From CAYJLF01 sp964371055 (lineage in GTDB: Bacteria > Eisenbacteria > RBG-16-71-46 > CAIMUX01), in contig CAYJLF010000019.1 in assembly GCA_964371055.1 (NCBI GenBank), positions 72,737 through 136,736 of the forward strand: DNA of 64,000 bases, read 5' to 3'. The notes beneath the pieces are model-generated. The model did not search any database. It had not been told where the DNA came from and saw nothing but the letters and a program-made list of their open reading frames with translations. Positions 42,018 through 51,500 of this stretch are shown in pieces. How positions within the stretch are numbered: position 1 is the first letter of the stretch; every line of letters begins with the position of its first letter. A program made the position numbers and the translations under genes.

Positions 42018-42415
42018 CCCGGTTCTCCCTTCTCCGCCGGCGGCTCACCTTCGACCGCCGGACCCTTCTGGTCGTCCAGGCCGAGTTCCCGCAGCTCCTG
42101 CTGGATCCAGAGCGAGTGGGCGATGCCACGGTCCGCCCGGAAGGAGAGCTCCGGCGTCCGTCGCGCCTGCAGCCGATGCGCCAGTTCGTTGCGGATGTAC
42201 GAAGCGGCCCGCTCCAGGACGCGGAGTCCGTTTCGCTCGTCCTCCTCCCCCCCGAGGAACGAGACGAAGACGCGGGCGTGGGCGAGATCGGCGGATACCT
42301 CGACGCGCATCACCGTCACCAGGCCGAGTCCGGGGTCACGCACGTTCTCGCGCAGGATCTGGGCCAGCTCCCGGCGGATCTCCTCCCCCATCCTCTCGCC
42401 GCGCATCGGCTTCAT
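42014..42415 (-). CDS. rbfA: Ribosome-binding factor A
   Basis: The 133-residue RbfA assists 30S maturation by binding 16S rRNA near helix 1. It has the KH-like fold pattern: RMGEEIRRELAQILRENVRDPGLGLVTVMRVEVSADLAHARVFVSFLG, then LRNELAHRLQARRTPELSFRADRGI. A charged, proline-rich tail follows. ATGA overlap with the DUF503 gene and TTGA overlap with truB make this a tightly coupled run. Confidence 0.95.
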   Translation of the reverse strand: MKPMRGERMGEEIRRELAQILRENVRDPGLGLVTVMRVEVSADLAHARVFVSFLGGEEDERNGLRVLERAASYIRNELAHRLQARRTPELSFRADRGIAHSLWIQQELRELGLDDQKGPAVEGEPPAEKGEPG

Positions 42416-42750
42416 CCCTCACCCCCTCGTTCCGACCCTGGCGCCCCGTCAGCCGGCAGGTCGTCGAACCGGCGGACAAAGGTCTCGAACCCGATCACGA
42501 CGAGGCGAGGATCCGACTCGATTTCGCGACGGATGGCCTGCAGACCATCGCGGGCCGAAGAGGCCGCGAGGGCCACGAGCGCCACGCCGAGCGCCGCGCG
42601 CTGCCAGAGATCCTGATGATCCACCTCGGCCACCGAAACCCGGAACCGGTCGTGAAGCCGATCCCGGATCCGGTTGAGCACAGCCCGCTTCTCCTTGAGA
42701 GAGCGGCTCTGGGAAATCAGGAGTTCCGCGCGGGCGACGGCGAAGAACAT
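42412..42750 (-). CDS. DUF503 (YlxP-like) protein
   Basis: The 112-residue protein begins with FFAVARAELLISQSRSLKEKRAVLNRIRDRLHDRFRVSVAEVDHQDLWQRAALGVALV, the hallmark of DUF503 (YlxP). The family is always found between infB and rbfA in this operon in many bacteria, and a ribosome-assembly role is suspected. It ends in a glycine-rich tail. The gap to infB is 69 bases. Confidence 0.9.
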   Translation of the reverse strand: MFFAVARAELLISQSRSLKEKRAVLNRIRDRLHDRFRVSVAEVDHQDLWQRAALGVALVALAASSARDGLQAIRREIESDPRLVVIGFETFVRRFDDLPADGAPGSERGGEG

Positions 42751-42819
42751 CAGCCGGGCCTCTTCTCCGGGAGCATCGGGGCCGGGCGCGAACCCGTCTG
42801 CGCCTTCGGCGGCACCCGG

Positions 42820-45225
42820 CTAGTCGATGTGGCGCGCGACCTCCTCCACCTGGTAGGCCTCCGCCACGTCCCCTTCCTTGATGTCGTCGAATCCATCGAA
42901 CGACATGCCGCACTCGTAGCCGGAGACAACTTCACGCACGTCGTCCTTGATCCGCTTGAGCGTCGCGAGCCGGCCGTCCCAAACGATGTCCGCGCCGCGA
43001 TAGATCCGCACCCGGTCTCCCCGGTGGATCGCGCCCGAGACGACGAAGCACCCGGCAACGTTGCCGACCTTGTTGATGTGGAAGACGCGCCGGATCTCGG
43101 CCGATCCCTGGATCTTCTCGACCCGCTCGGGCGCCAGGAGCCCGCTCATCGCGTCCTTGATGTCCTTCGCGATCTCATAGATCACACGGTACAGCCGGAC
43201 GTCGATCTGTTCGTTCAGGGCCAGTTGATGGGCCTTCGCATCCGGGCGGGTGTGGAACCCGATGACGATGGCATGGCTGGCGACGGCGAGGAGGATGTCC
43301 GACTCGTTGATCAGTCCGACCCCTTCGTGGATGATGCGGACCTTGACCTCGCTGGTCGAGAGTTTGGTCAGGGTGTCGCGCAGGACCTCGACCGACCCGC
43401 CGACGTCCGCCTTCACCACCAGGTTCAGCTCGTGCAGTTCGCCCTTCTTGATTCGGTCCTGGATCGACATGAGCGACACCGCCTGCCGCGCCAGCCGATG
43501 CTCATGCTCGCGCTGGATCGCGGAACGCTTGGTCGCGATCTCGCGGGCCTCGACCTCGTTCTTGGTGACGTTGAAGGCGTCTCCGGCCTGGGGCACGCCC
43601 GACCAGCCCAGGACCTCGACCGGCGTCGACGGCCCGGCCTTCTGCAACTTCTCCCGCTTCTCGTTGAACATCGCGCGGACCTTGCCGAACTGGCCTCCGC
43701 AGACGAACGGGTCCCCGACCTGGAGCGTGCCGTTCTGGATGAGCACGGTCGCAACCACGCCCCGACCGGTATCCCGCTTCGACTCGAGGACGACCCCGCG
43801 GGCCTTGCGGTCGGGCTCGGCCTTCAGCTCGAGCAGCTCCGCCTGCAGGAGGATCATCTCGAGGAGACGATCGACGTTGGTGCCGTGCTTGGCCGAGATC
43901 TCGACCTCTACGGTCTGTCCGCCCCAGGCCCCGACCAAAAGGCCGTGATCCGCAAGCTCCTTGCGGATCCGGTCCGGATTCGCGGCCGGCAGATCGATCT
44001 TGTTGATCGCGACGATGATCGGGACCCCGGCGGCCTTGGCGTGATTGATCGCCTCGAGCGTCTGGGGCATGACCCGGTCGTCGGCCGCGACGACGAGCAC
44101 AACGAGGTCGGTCACCTGCGCGCCGCGCGCACGCATGGCCGTGAACGCCTCGTGACCGGGGGTGTCCAGAAACGCGATTTCGCCCTGCGGCAGCCGAACC
44201 CGGTAGGCCCCGATGTGCTGCGTGATCCCCCCCGACTCGGTGTCGATCACGCGGGTCTTCCGGATGTGGTCCAAGAGGCTCGTCTTGCCGTGATCGACGT
44301 GTCCCATCACGGTGACGACGGCCGAACGGGGCTGGCTCTCGTAGTCCTGTCCCGCTTCCTCCTCGGCCTGCCGCGTCAGGATCTCGACGCCGAACTCCAC
44401 CGTGAACTCCGGCTCGAATCCGAACTCGTCCATGATCGCCGAGATCGCATCCTTGTCGAGCCGGGTGTTGATGTTCGCCAGAATGCCGAGCGAGATGCAG
44501 GTCGTGATCACTTCGGCCGGCTTGACCTCCATGGTCGATGCCAGCTCGCCCACCGTCGCGAACTCGTGGATCTTCAGCTGATTGGTCTCGGCGGCCTCCC
44601 CGCCGTCCTCGCCCCGCCGGCGGCGGTGCGTCGTCCGGCGCCGCCCCTGGCTCATCCCGGCCAAGGTCTGCCGGACGCTCTCTTTGACCGCCTTCTCGTC
44701 GACGGCGCGCTTCTTCCCCTTCCGCTTGGTGTCTTTGCCGCGTCCCCGTCCGATATCGAGCGGCCGTCGATCCAGTGGAACGATCGCGGGACCGCCCGGC
44801 CGGGGCGGGCCGCCCGTCGCCGGCGCCGGCGTATACGGCACCTGCGGGCGCGGCCGGACTCGCGGCACCGACGGACCGGAGGGCGACGGCCCGGGAGAAG
44901 GACTCCGATACGGCGGCGGCGTGACCGGCGGAGTCACCGGGGGCCTCGCGGCCGGCGGCGCGGGCGTCGCCGCCGGAGGAGGCGGCGCGGGGCGCGCTTC
45001 CTCCGCCTTCCGGTGGATCTCCTCCTGGATGTGCGCCTTCTTCTCCGTCTCTCGCCGGGTCAGCTGGCGCTCTTCCGCGATCTTAGCCTTCACGCGCTCG
45101 ACGAGATCCTCGTCGATGGCGCTCATGTGCCCTTTGACCTCCGCTCCGAGCGAAGTGATGATGCCCACCAGAGCGTCGCTCGAGAGCTTGAGGTCTCGGG
45201 CCAACTGGAACACGCGTACCTTCAC
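42820..45225 (-). CDS. infB: Translation initiation factor IF-2
   Basis: The 801-residue GTPase delivers fMet-tRNA to the ribosome. It has the N-terminal IF2N helix module (MKVRVFQLARDLKLSSDALVG) and a proline-rich linker (80-150). A second IF2N follows (~220-275), then the G domain with G1 GHVDHGKTS (308-316), DTPGHEAF and NKIDLP. Domains II-IV follow, with GVVLESKRDTGRGVVATVLIQ and the fMet-tRNA-binding C2 end. The GTG start overlaps the nusA stop (GTGA) and GGAGG precedes it. There is no ylxR or ylxQ between nusA and infB, unlike many Gram-positive operons. Confidence 0.97.
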   Translation of the reverse strand: MKVRVFQLARDLKLSSDALVGIITSLGAEVKGHMSAIDEDLVERVKAKIAEERQLTRRETEKKAHIQEEIHRKAEEARPAPPPPAATPAPPAARPPVTPPVTPPPYRSPSPGPSPSGPSVPRVRPRPQVPYTPAPATGGPPRPGGPAIVPLDRRPLDIGRGRGKDTKRKGKKRAVDEKAVKESVRQTLAGMSQGRRRTTHRRRRGEDGGEAAETNQLKIHEFATVGELASTMEVKPAEVITTCISLGILANINTRLDKDAISAIMDEFGFEPEFTVEFGVEILTRQAEEEAGQDYESQPRSAVVTVMGHVDHGKTSLLDHIRKTRVIDTESGGITQHIGAYRVRLPQGEIAFLDTPGHEAFTAMRARGAQVTDLVVLVVAADDRVMPQTLEAINHAKAAGVPIIVAINKIDLPAANPDRIRKELADHGLLVGAWGGQTVEVEISAKHGTNVDRLLEMILLQAELLELKAEPDRKARGVVLESKRDTGRGVVATVLIQNGTLQVGDPFVCGGQFGKVRAMFNEKREKLQKAGPSTPVEVLGWSGVPQAGDAFNVTKNEVEAREIATKRSAIQREHEHRLARQAVSLMSIQDRIKKGELHELNLVVKADVGGSVEVLRDTLTKLSTSEVKVRIIHEGVGLINESDILLAVASHAIVIGFHTRPDAKAHQLALNEQIDVRLYRVIYEIAKDIKDAMSGLLAPERVEKIQGSAEIRRVFHINKVGNVAGCFVVSGAIHRGDRVRIYRGADIVWDGRLATLKRIKDDVREVVSGYECGMSFDGFDDIKEGDVAEAYQVEEVARHID

Positions 45226-46739
45226 GCGCCGGCCTCCCTGCTTTCGTCGTCGGTTCCCGACCCTGCCGCCGCGTCCGTCTCGCGTTCCTCCGCTTCCTCC
45301 CCCGGCGTCTCTCGCTCCGACGCCTCAAGGCTCGCGGTCTCCTGCGTCCCGGCGATGAGCCCCGTCTCCGGGATCTCCGCGGCTGTCTCCGCCTCGGCCG
45401 TCGTCTCCATCTCCCCAGCGGCGTCCTCGCGCGGAACCACGTCCCGGGCATCGCCCGTCTGGGGGGAGGCGGCGCGCAGCTCGAGGATCTGCCGCGCCTG
45501 GGTCAGGAGCCGGGATGCGGTCTTCTCCGCAATGCCGGGGATCTCCATCAGCTCCTCTGCCGGGGTCCGCAGGACGTCCTGCAGCGTTTCCTTGCCGGCC
45601 TTGATCAGTTTCTCGACGGTGCGAGCTCCGAGTTCCTCGCTCAACTCCTCGAGGTCGATGTCCGCCGCGCCCCCGGCGTCACCCTGCTCGACGCCGATCT
45701 GGGAGAGCGTCTTCAGCTCGATCTGCCATCCGGTGAGTCGCTGGGCCAGGCGCACGTTCTGTCCGCCCCGGCGCCCGATCGCCGTGAGCAGCTCGTCGTC
45801 TCCCACGACCACGACCGCCCGCTTCTCCTCGCCGTCCACCAACTGGACGTCGAGCACGCGCGCCGGCTGGAGGGCGCGACTGATGAGGATCTTCGGATCC
45901 GAGCTCCACGGCACGATGTCGATCCGCTCACCGCCCAGCTCCCGCACGATCGCCTGGACCCGGGCTCCCTTCATCCCGACGCACGCGCCGACGGGATCGA
46001 CCCGGTCGTCGTGAGAGACCACGGTGATCTTGCTCCGCGAACCGGGTTCGCGCGCGATGTCCCGGATCTCCACGACCCTTTCGAAGATCTCGGGAACTTC
46101 GTTCTCGAAGAGCCGCCGGACGAACTCCGGATCGGTCCGGGAGAGGACCAGAAGCGGTCCTTTCTGGTTCTCGTCGACAACCCGCAGCAAGGCCCGCACC
46201 GGATCGCCGATCCGGAAACGGTCCCGGAAGATCAACTCGCGCGGCGGGATGATCCCCTCGGTCTTGCCGATCTTGACAATGACGCTGCCGCGGTCGACCT
46301 GGGAGATCGACCCCGAGATGATGGAGCCGACCTTGCTGGCATACTCCGCCACGACGTTGCCGCGCTCCGCCTCCCGGACCCGTTGGAGCAGGACCTGCTT
46401 GGCGGCCTGAATGGCATTGCGGCCGAACTCCGCAACCGGGACCTCGACCGGGATGATCTCGCCGACGCGGACCTTGGCCTTGAGCAGACGGGCCTCCTCG
46501 AGGTCGATCTCGCCGCCGAGGTCGATCGCCACCGGCACGACCTTCTTGTGCACGAGCACCCGGATCGATCCATCGACCTCATCGAAGAATGCTTCGACAT
46601 CGGCCGCGGACGCATACTTCTTCCGCGCCGCGGTCTGGATCCCCAACCGCACCGTCTCGGCCAGATGCTTGTGATCGACGCTCTTCTCGCGCGCGATCTG
46701 CTTCAAGGCCTCCAGGATGTCCGCCGTGTCGTATCCCAT
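45222..46739 (-). CDS. nusA: Transcription elongation/termination factor NusA
   Basis: The 505-residue NusA has an N-terminal RNA polymerase-binding domain (DILEALKQIAREKSVDHKHLAETVRLGIQTAARKKY). It then has S1 (YASKVGSIISGSISQVDRGS), two KH domains (VGACVGMKGARVQAIVRELGGERIDIVPW; DDELLTAIGRRGGQNVRLAQRLTGW), and a C-terminal helix-hairpin-helix region. The last ~80 residues are acidic and low in complexity. ATG 46739 begins at the conserved MGYDTADIL; the best Shine-Dalgarno is 13 bases away, so the start is moderately certain. It is cotranscribed with rimP and may control the leader attenuator at 47334-47360. Confidence 0.96.
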   Translation of the reverse strand: MGYDTADILEALKQIAREKSVDHKHLAETVRLGIQTAARKKYASAADVEAFFDEVDGSIRVLVHKKVVPVAIDLGGEIDLEEARLLKAKVRVGEIIPVEVPVAEFGRNAIQAAKQVLLQRVREAERGNVVAEYASKVGSIISGSISQVDRGSVIVKIGKTEGIIPPRELIFRDRFRIGDPVRALLRVVDENQKGPLLVLSRTDPEFVRRLFENEVPEIFERVVEIRDIAREPGSRSKITVVSHDDRVDPVGACVGMKGARVQAIVRELGGERIDIVPWSSDPKILISRALQPARVLDVQLVDGEEKRAVVVVGDDELLTAIGRRGGQNVRLAQRLTGWQIELKTLSQIGVEQGDAGGAADIDLEELSEELGARTVEKLIKAGKETLQDVLRTPAEELMEIPGIAEKTASRLLTQARQILELRAASPQTGDARDVVPREDAAGEMETTAEAETAAEIPETGLIAGTQETASLEASERETPGEEAEERETDAAAGSGTDDESREAGA

Positions 46740-46809
46740 GCCCGGCTCGTGCCTTCCTTTCCGATTCTGCCCCAGTCTCTCCCCGGCCGCTCCCGGCGCG
46801 ACGCCGGCG

Positions 46810-47304
46810 TCAGGCCTCGCCACCCCCCTCTTCCCTCTTCCGCCGCGGCTTCCAGGGGTCCAGCTGGAGGTTCGCCTTCGCGATACCCGACAGCTTCACG
46901 ACCAGCGGATCCCCGCGGTCCGGTCGAAGTCGGATCGAATCCCCCTCCACCCCGTCGATCGTCGCCACGAGAAAGCGCGGCTTCGCCTCGGGATCGGCGA
47001 ACTCCACGCGGACCCGCTCCCCCACGAACCGCCGGTAGTGCTCCGGCCGCCAGACCGGCCGGTTCATCCCGGCCGACGAGACCTCTAGATGATAGGTCCC
47101 GCGCAGCAGCGGGTTGGCATCAAGAAGATCCCCGACCCGCCTGGCGACACGTTCGCAGGCTTCGACCGGGACTCCCTCGTCCCGATCCATGGCGATGCGA
47201 AACGTCTGGCTTCGGTTCGTTCTCGAGACCGAGCAGTCCACCAACTCGAAGCCCTCGGCCTCGAGCAGGGGCCGCACCAAGTCAGCCAGCTCCTCCCGGC
47301 GCAC
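46810..47304 (-). CDS. rimP: Ribosome maturation factor RimP
   Basis: The 164-residue protein has the RimP pattern: LVRPLLEAEGFELVDCSVSR, RIAMDRDEGVPVEACERVARRVGDLLD, and GTYHLEVSSAGMNRPVWRPEHYRRFVGE. An Sm-like C-terminal half follows (VATIDGVEGDSIRLRP). It assists 30S assembly. The GTG start has AGAGGTCAG upstream, about 30 bases past the attenuator U-tract. It heads the nusA-infB operon. Confidence 0.93.
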   Translation of the reverse strand: MRREELADLVRPLLEAEGFELVDCSVSRTNRSQTFRIAMDRDEGVPVEACERVARRVGDLLDANPLLRGTYHLEVSSAGMNRPVWRPEHYRRFVGERVRVEFADPEAKPRFLVATIDGVEGDSIRLRPDRGDPLVVKLSGIAKANLQLDPWKPRRKREEGGGEA

Positions 47305-47333
47305 CTGACCTCTCCGGAGACGGACCCCGAGTC

Positions 47334-47360
47334 AAACAAAAACGCGGACAGTCGTCCACG
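47334..47360 (-). terminator. Attenuator-like terminator in the rimP-nusA leader
   Basis: On the minus strand the stem CGTGGAC/GTCCGCG (seven pairs, one U-G) with loop GACT is followed directly by TTTTTGTTT (47334-47342). It lies 30 bases before the rimP start. A competing pairing, GCGGTGC (47388-47394) with GCACCGC (47360-47366), touches the first base of this stem. Confidence 0.65.
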
Positions 47361-47514
47361 CGGTGCCACCATACACAAGTCGGTGTCGCACCGCAAGAAG
47401 GAATCTCGGCCCCGACCCTGGCGCGGACGGAGACGATGCGATTTTCCGAACCGAAATCGCCCGGACCGAGGTCTCCGTCGGGCTGCCGCGATATCGCCTA
47501 ACTTATTGTTATAT

Positions 47515-47545
47515 ATTATATTACGCTGGCCGAGGCTCGCGTGAA
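47515..47545 (-). promoter_or_regulatory. Promoter of the rimP-nusA-infB operon
   Basis: A perfect TATAAT (47515-47520) sits in a markedly AT-rich patch (47501-47523). TTCACG (47540-47545) lies 19 bases upstream on the minus strand, a long spacer. The leader to rimP would be about 200 bases. Confidence 0.55.
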
Positions 47546-47599
47546 GGCCCGGCCGGCCCCTCCCCTCCGCCTCCTCCGGGAGGCCGCAGGGCTCCCGTC

Positions 47600-48538
47600 T
47601 CAGGGGGCCAGCCGGCCCCCGTAGATGAGATCGAGCACCACCTGCCCGACCCGCTGCAGGCGCCGGGGACTGGTCCGCAGTGGATCATCCCGGACCGTGT
47701 GCCAGTGGGGATCGTTGAATCCTATGACGACCATCGACGGGATTCCGAGGGCCTGGAACGCGAGGTGGTCGTCGACCACGGCGTAGGTGCGCGACGGGTC
47801 CCACTCGGTGTACCCCCGGGCCAGGGCGGTCGCAAAGACTTGCTCGACCAGCCCGGGGGCCTGACGAACGGAGTACTCCTCGCGCCCGAAGACGGTCTGG
47901 TCTGATCCGACCATGTCGAGCACCACGACCCAGTCCGGAAGCGGACCGGCCCAGCGGCGAGCCATTTCCAGGCTCCCCTGGCAATACTCTTCGGGATGGC
48001 CCGCGCGCCCCATGTCCTCCATGTCGAAGAAGGCCAGGTCGACGCCGATCGGGGGCGGAATCCGTCGCAGGATCCCGGCCAGTTCCGCCAGGAGGGCCAC
48101 GCCGGAAGCGCCATCGTTCGCCCCGAGAACGGGCCGCTTCCGATTGGCCGGATCCGGGTCCTCGTCGGCCCATGGGCGGCTGTCCCAGTGGGCGCCGAGG
48201 AGAAGACGCGGGCGCAGGCCCGGCCGGATCGAGACCAGGAGGTTCGTCAGCGAGAGCGTGTCCGGTCCGAGCGGCGAGGGACGCCGAAACCCCTGCCGGG
48301 ACCAGGAGACGCCGAGCGAATCGAGGTGCCCTCCCAGAAGTTCGATCCAGGCCGCGTGGGCCTGGGTCCCGGGGACGCGCGGCCCGAGCGCGCATTGCCG
48401 TTCGATCCATCGCTGGGCCGCCCGTCCGTCCAGCGCGGGGACCTCGCCGCGGGCCGGCCTCGGGGCGAAAAAGAGCGCCGCGAAGAGCAGCCCCAGGGCC
48501 GCCGCTGCCATGTCCGGTTTCGCCGGGCGTCGGAGCAT
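47600..48538 (-). CDS. M28-family zinc peptidase, glutaminyl cyclase-like
   Basis: The 312-residue protein has a signal peptide (MAAAALGLLFAALFFAPRPARG). The M28 body has RLLLGAHWDSRPWADEDP, VLGANDGASGVALLAELA, FFDMEDMGRAG (metal-binding Asp/Glu), and WHTVRDDPLRTSPRRLQRVGQVV. This order matches glutaminyl-peptide cyclotransferase-like members, which cyclise N-terminal glutamine on exported proteins, common on type IX-secreted proteins. An aminopeptidase role cannot be excluded. ATG 48538 has GGAGGCGAC upstream, ten bases after the sprA stop. The pairing with sprA is suggestive. Confidence 0.85.
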   Translation of the reverse strand: MLRRPAKPDMAAAALGLLFAALFFAPRPARGEVPALDGRAAQRWIERQCALGPRVPGTQAHAAWIELLGGHLDSLGVSWSRQGFRRPSPLGPDTLSLTNLLVSIRPGLRPRLLLGAHWDSRPWADEDPDPANRKRPVLGANDGASGVALLAELAGILRRIPPPIGVDLAFFDMEDMGRAGHPEEYCQGSLEMARRWAGPLPDWVVVLDMVGSDQTVFGREEYSVRQAPGLVEQVFATALARGYTEWDPSRTYAVVDDHLAFQALGIPSMVVIGFNDPHWHTVRDDPLRTSPRRLQRVGQVVLDLIYGGRLAP

Positions 48539-48548
48539 GTCGCCTCCG

Positions 48549-51500
48549 TCAGAACGTGAAACTCGCCCCAAGCGAGATCGTGATGAAGCGGGACGTGTTC
48601 GCTTCGTTCTTCCGATCGGTGTCCTGTCCGAATCCGATCGAGCCGTTGCCGTTGATGTTCTGCGTGAACTGGTAGCCGACGCCGGTGGTCGCGCTCCACT
48701 TCATCCGATCCTCGTTGGTGACCGGGCGCTGCCCCAGGGTGCGCGTCTCCGAACGGTTCGTCCGGTAATCGAAGTCGACATTGAGGTCGAGACGGGTCTG
48801 GACCGTCTGCGTCCTCCCCGTCAGCGGGACCTCGACCTGCCGGGTCAGCGTGTAAGTCTTCTTCGCCCCGAGGGTGAATTGCTGGTCGACGCGCTCGTTG
48901 ACACTGAGCGTCGGGCGGAACCGCTCGTCTGTCGTGCTCGACGCCGACGAGGTGAAGGTCAGGGACATCCCCGATCGAAGCGTCGCGTTGATGTTCAGGA
49001 GGGGCCGGAAGTTCGAACGCGTCGTGGTCTGGTCGCGCGGACTGGCCGCGGTGCCCTGCTCGCTGCTCTCCCGGGAGTACCCGCTTGTCGCGGTGAAGCT
49101 CCGGAAGAACCGGTCGATCCGCAACTGCCGGTGGAGCGAGCCCCAATTGACCGAGGCATCCGGCCACTTCGATGTCACGCTCCGCGTCGCCAGGCCCGAG
49201 CCACGGTTCCGGGTGTCCTGCCTGGAGAAACGAAGCGTGAGACTGGCGCTCGAGGGGAGCCCCACATTGGTGTCGAGATTGAGCGCGCGTCCTTCCCCGT
49301 ACCGGGCATCCGCGCGGGAGAGAGGTCGAGCCCGCCCGGGGTCCTCGCTGAAGCCGAGTTGGTAGAGAAGGCCGGGCTCCCCCACCCGGCGCGTGAAGTC
49401 GCTGCTCCGCGTCAGCGTCAAGCTGCCGTTGACGGTGTTGAGGCGGAGGCGGCCGCTCAACAGCCCCTCGGCCCCGCGCGGGGCGGAGGCGCGTGCGGAG
49501 TCGCCTCCCCGGGTGCCGAGCGAAGTCAGAGTCCGGATCATCTCCGCCAGGCCGAGTCGTCCGCTGAACCCCAGGCTGCGGTTGTTACGGAACGAGTTCT
49601 CCCGGTCGGGTTCGCCGGCGATGGCGGTGCCGGTCGCCTGTCGCGACAGGGTCAGGTTCGAGCCGCTCTGCCAATTGGTGCTGGGGGCAAGCGCGCTGCG
49701 CAGGAGCGGCACCTGCCACGTCCCGGTCACCGCATGGGTGCGCCCCGTCTCCCGGCCGATGCCGACGCCGAGGATCGAGGTTTCGTTCTCCTTCCGCATC
49801 AGGTCCCGCACGCTCGACCACTGATAGCTGATCGGCTGCAGCGGACGGGCCCCGGACGACAGGGTGAGCCCGGCCTGCTTCAGGTCGACGGTCGGGTCGG
49901 GTTTGTAGGCCTGGTTGAGGTCGGTCCGGCTTTCGCGCGTCGTCCGGGTCCGGCTTCCCGAGGCGTTCACGCTGAAGTTCGTCGGCAGCAGGCGCAGCTT
50001 CGTCCCGCGCAGCCTCCGCAGCGTGATCTCCCCCCACTGATCCAGGGGGAGACTCCAGCCGACGTTTCCGGTCCGCGCCGCCGTCCGGTCACGGAGGTTC
50101 GGCGTGTCGTTGATCCGGCGGCTGTACCCGCCGCCGATCGAGAAAGGCTCGATGACCCACCGGGTCCATCCGCTCGCCCGCCGCTGCTTCTGGAGGCTGA
50201 AGTTCACCTCGTCGGTCCGGAGCATCGTGATGTCGCGATCCCGGGCGGTGTCCAGCACGAGATCGCTGTTGGTCCGGAACTTCGGTACGTCACGCCGGTT
50301 GGAGAACGAGCCGCGCACCGACGAGGCGAGGCCCAGGCGCTCGGCATACCCGAGGAGATCGCTCTGCCCGCTCAGGTTCCAATTCGTCGACGTGATGCCG
50401 GAACCCCGGTCCTGGCCGATCCGGAGGAAGTCCGCGCCGAGGCGTTCCCAGTTGAAGCTGAAGCGGCCGACTTTGCCGAGATCCGCGGTCGCCGCGAGTC
50501 GCGCGGCGATTCCCGGGTCCTTCTTCACCCCCGTCAGGCGCAATTCGTTGATCCAGACGCTCCCCCGCGTCAGCTCCGACGCCCCGCGGTTGCTGACGAG
50601 GAAGGTCACCCGCTGGATGCTGGTGAGAGACGGACTCCCCTTGCGGCGGATCACCACTCCTCCACCCAGGTCGCGCTCCACCACGCCGGTCGTGGAGTCC
50701 GGCGTCTCGAGCTGCAACCGGCTCAGCTCGGCGAAGTCGATCTTGACCAGATTCCACTCCGCCCCGACCGGGGTGCGGTACTCGTAGTAGTTGGTCGTAT
50801 CGGAACCGGGGTCGCGCGAAAGACGGACGGCACAGTCGAGGTCCGCCGTTCCGCTGTCGAAGTAGCGGTTGAGGAAGAACTCCATCGTCTCGTAGAGCGT
50901 GTAGTCCTGGCGCGAGGAATAGGTACGGTAGATCGCTCCCCGGTGGCCCGATCCGAGCCGGCGGAAGTTCATCGAGATCGCCTGCTCCCGCTCCGAAATC
51001 CCCTCGTCCTTCCGCACCTCATAGGGCGAGGTGTAGATGGCGGCATCGTCTTTGTTGTTCACGACGCCGACGAAGAAATCCTCGCCCGGAACGAGGGAGG
51101 AGTCGGGCAGCGGCCGGTCGTCGAGGCTGCTGAGCGGACGTTCGAACCAGCGGTTTCCGGTGATCTCGATCCCGCCGACCTCCAGCATGGCCTCGGTGGA
51201 ATCCTCGAATCCGGTCACCCAGAGGCGGCAGTGGAAGACCTGCTCCCACGAAGGCGCCGCCGCCCCCGTTTCCTGTCGCGGAACGACCAGCGAGTCATTG
51301 CGCAGCGGGATGCGGATGCGGCGCCAGCCGTTGTTCGCCGCGACCAGGTCAGGGGAGGCGCCCGGGTTGTTGTACACGTAGTCGCGGTAGACGTCGGTCT
51401 CCCAGAGGTCCTCCCGGGCGAGGTCGATCGCGATCTGGTAGTAGCTGCTCAACCTTTCCAGGTTGCCGTTGCCGTTCAGATCCTCGCTATCGAGCTCCTG

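Noticed and set aside
41977..46014. 1345-codon plus-strand open frame
   Set aside because: Antisense shadow of infB-rbfA-nusA caused by high GC; the protein is low complexity with no domain, and the minus-strand genes are unambiguous.
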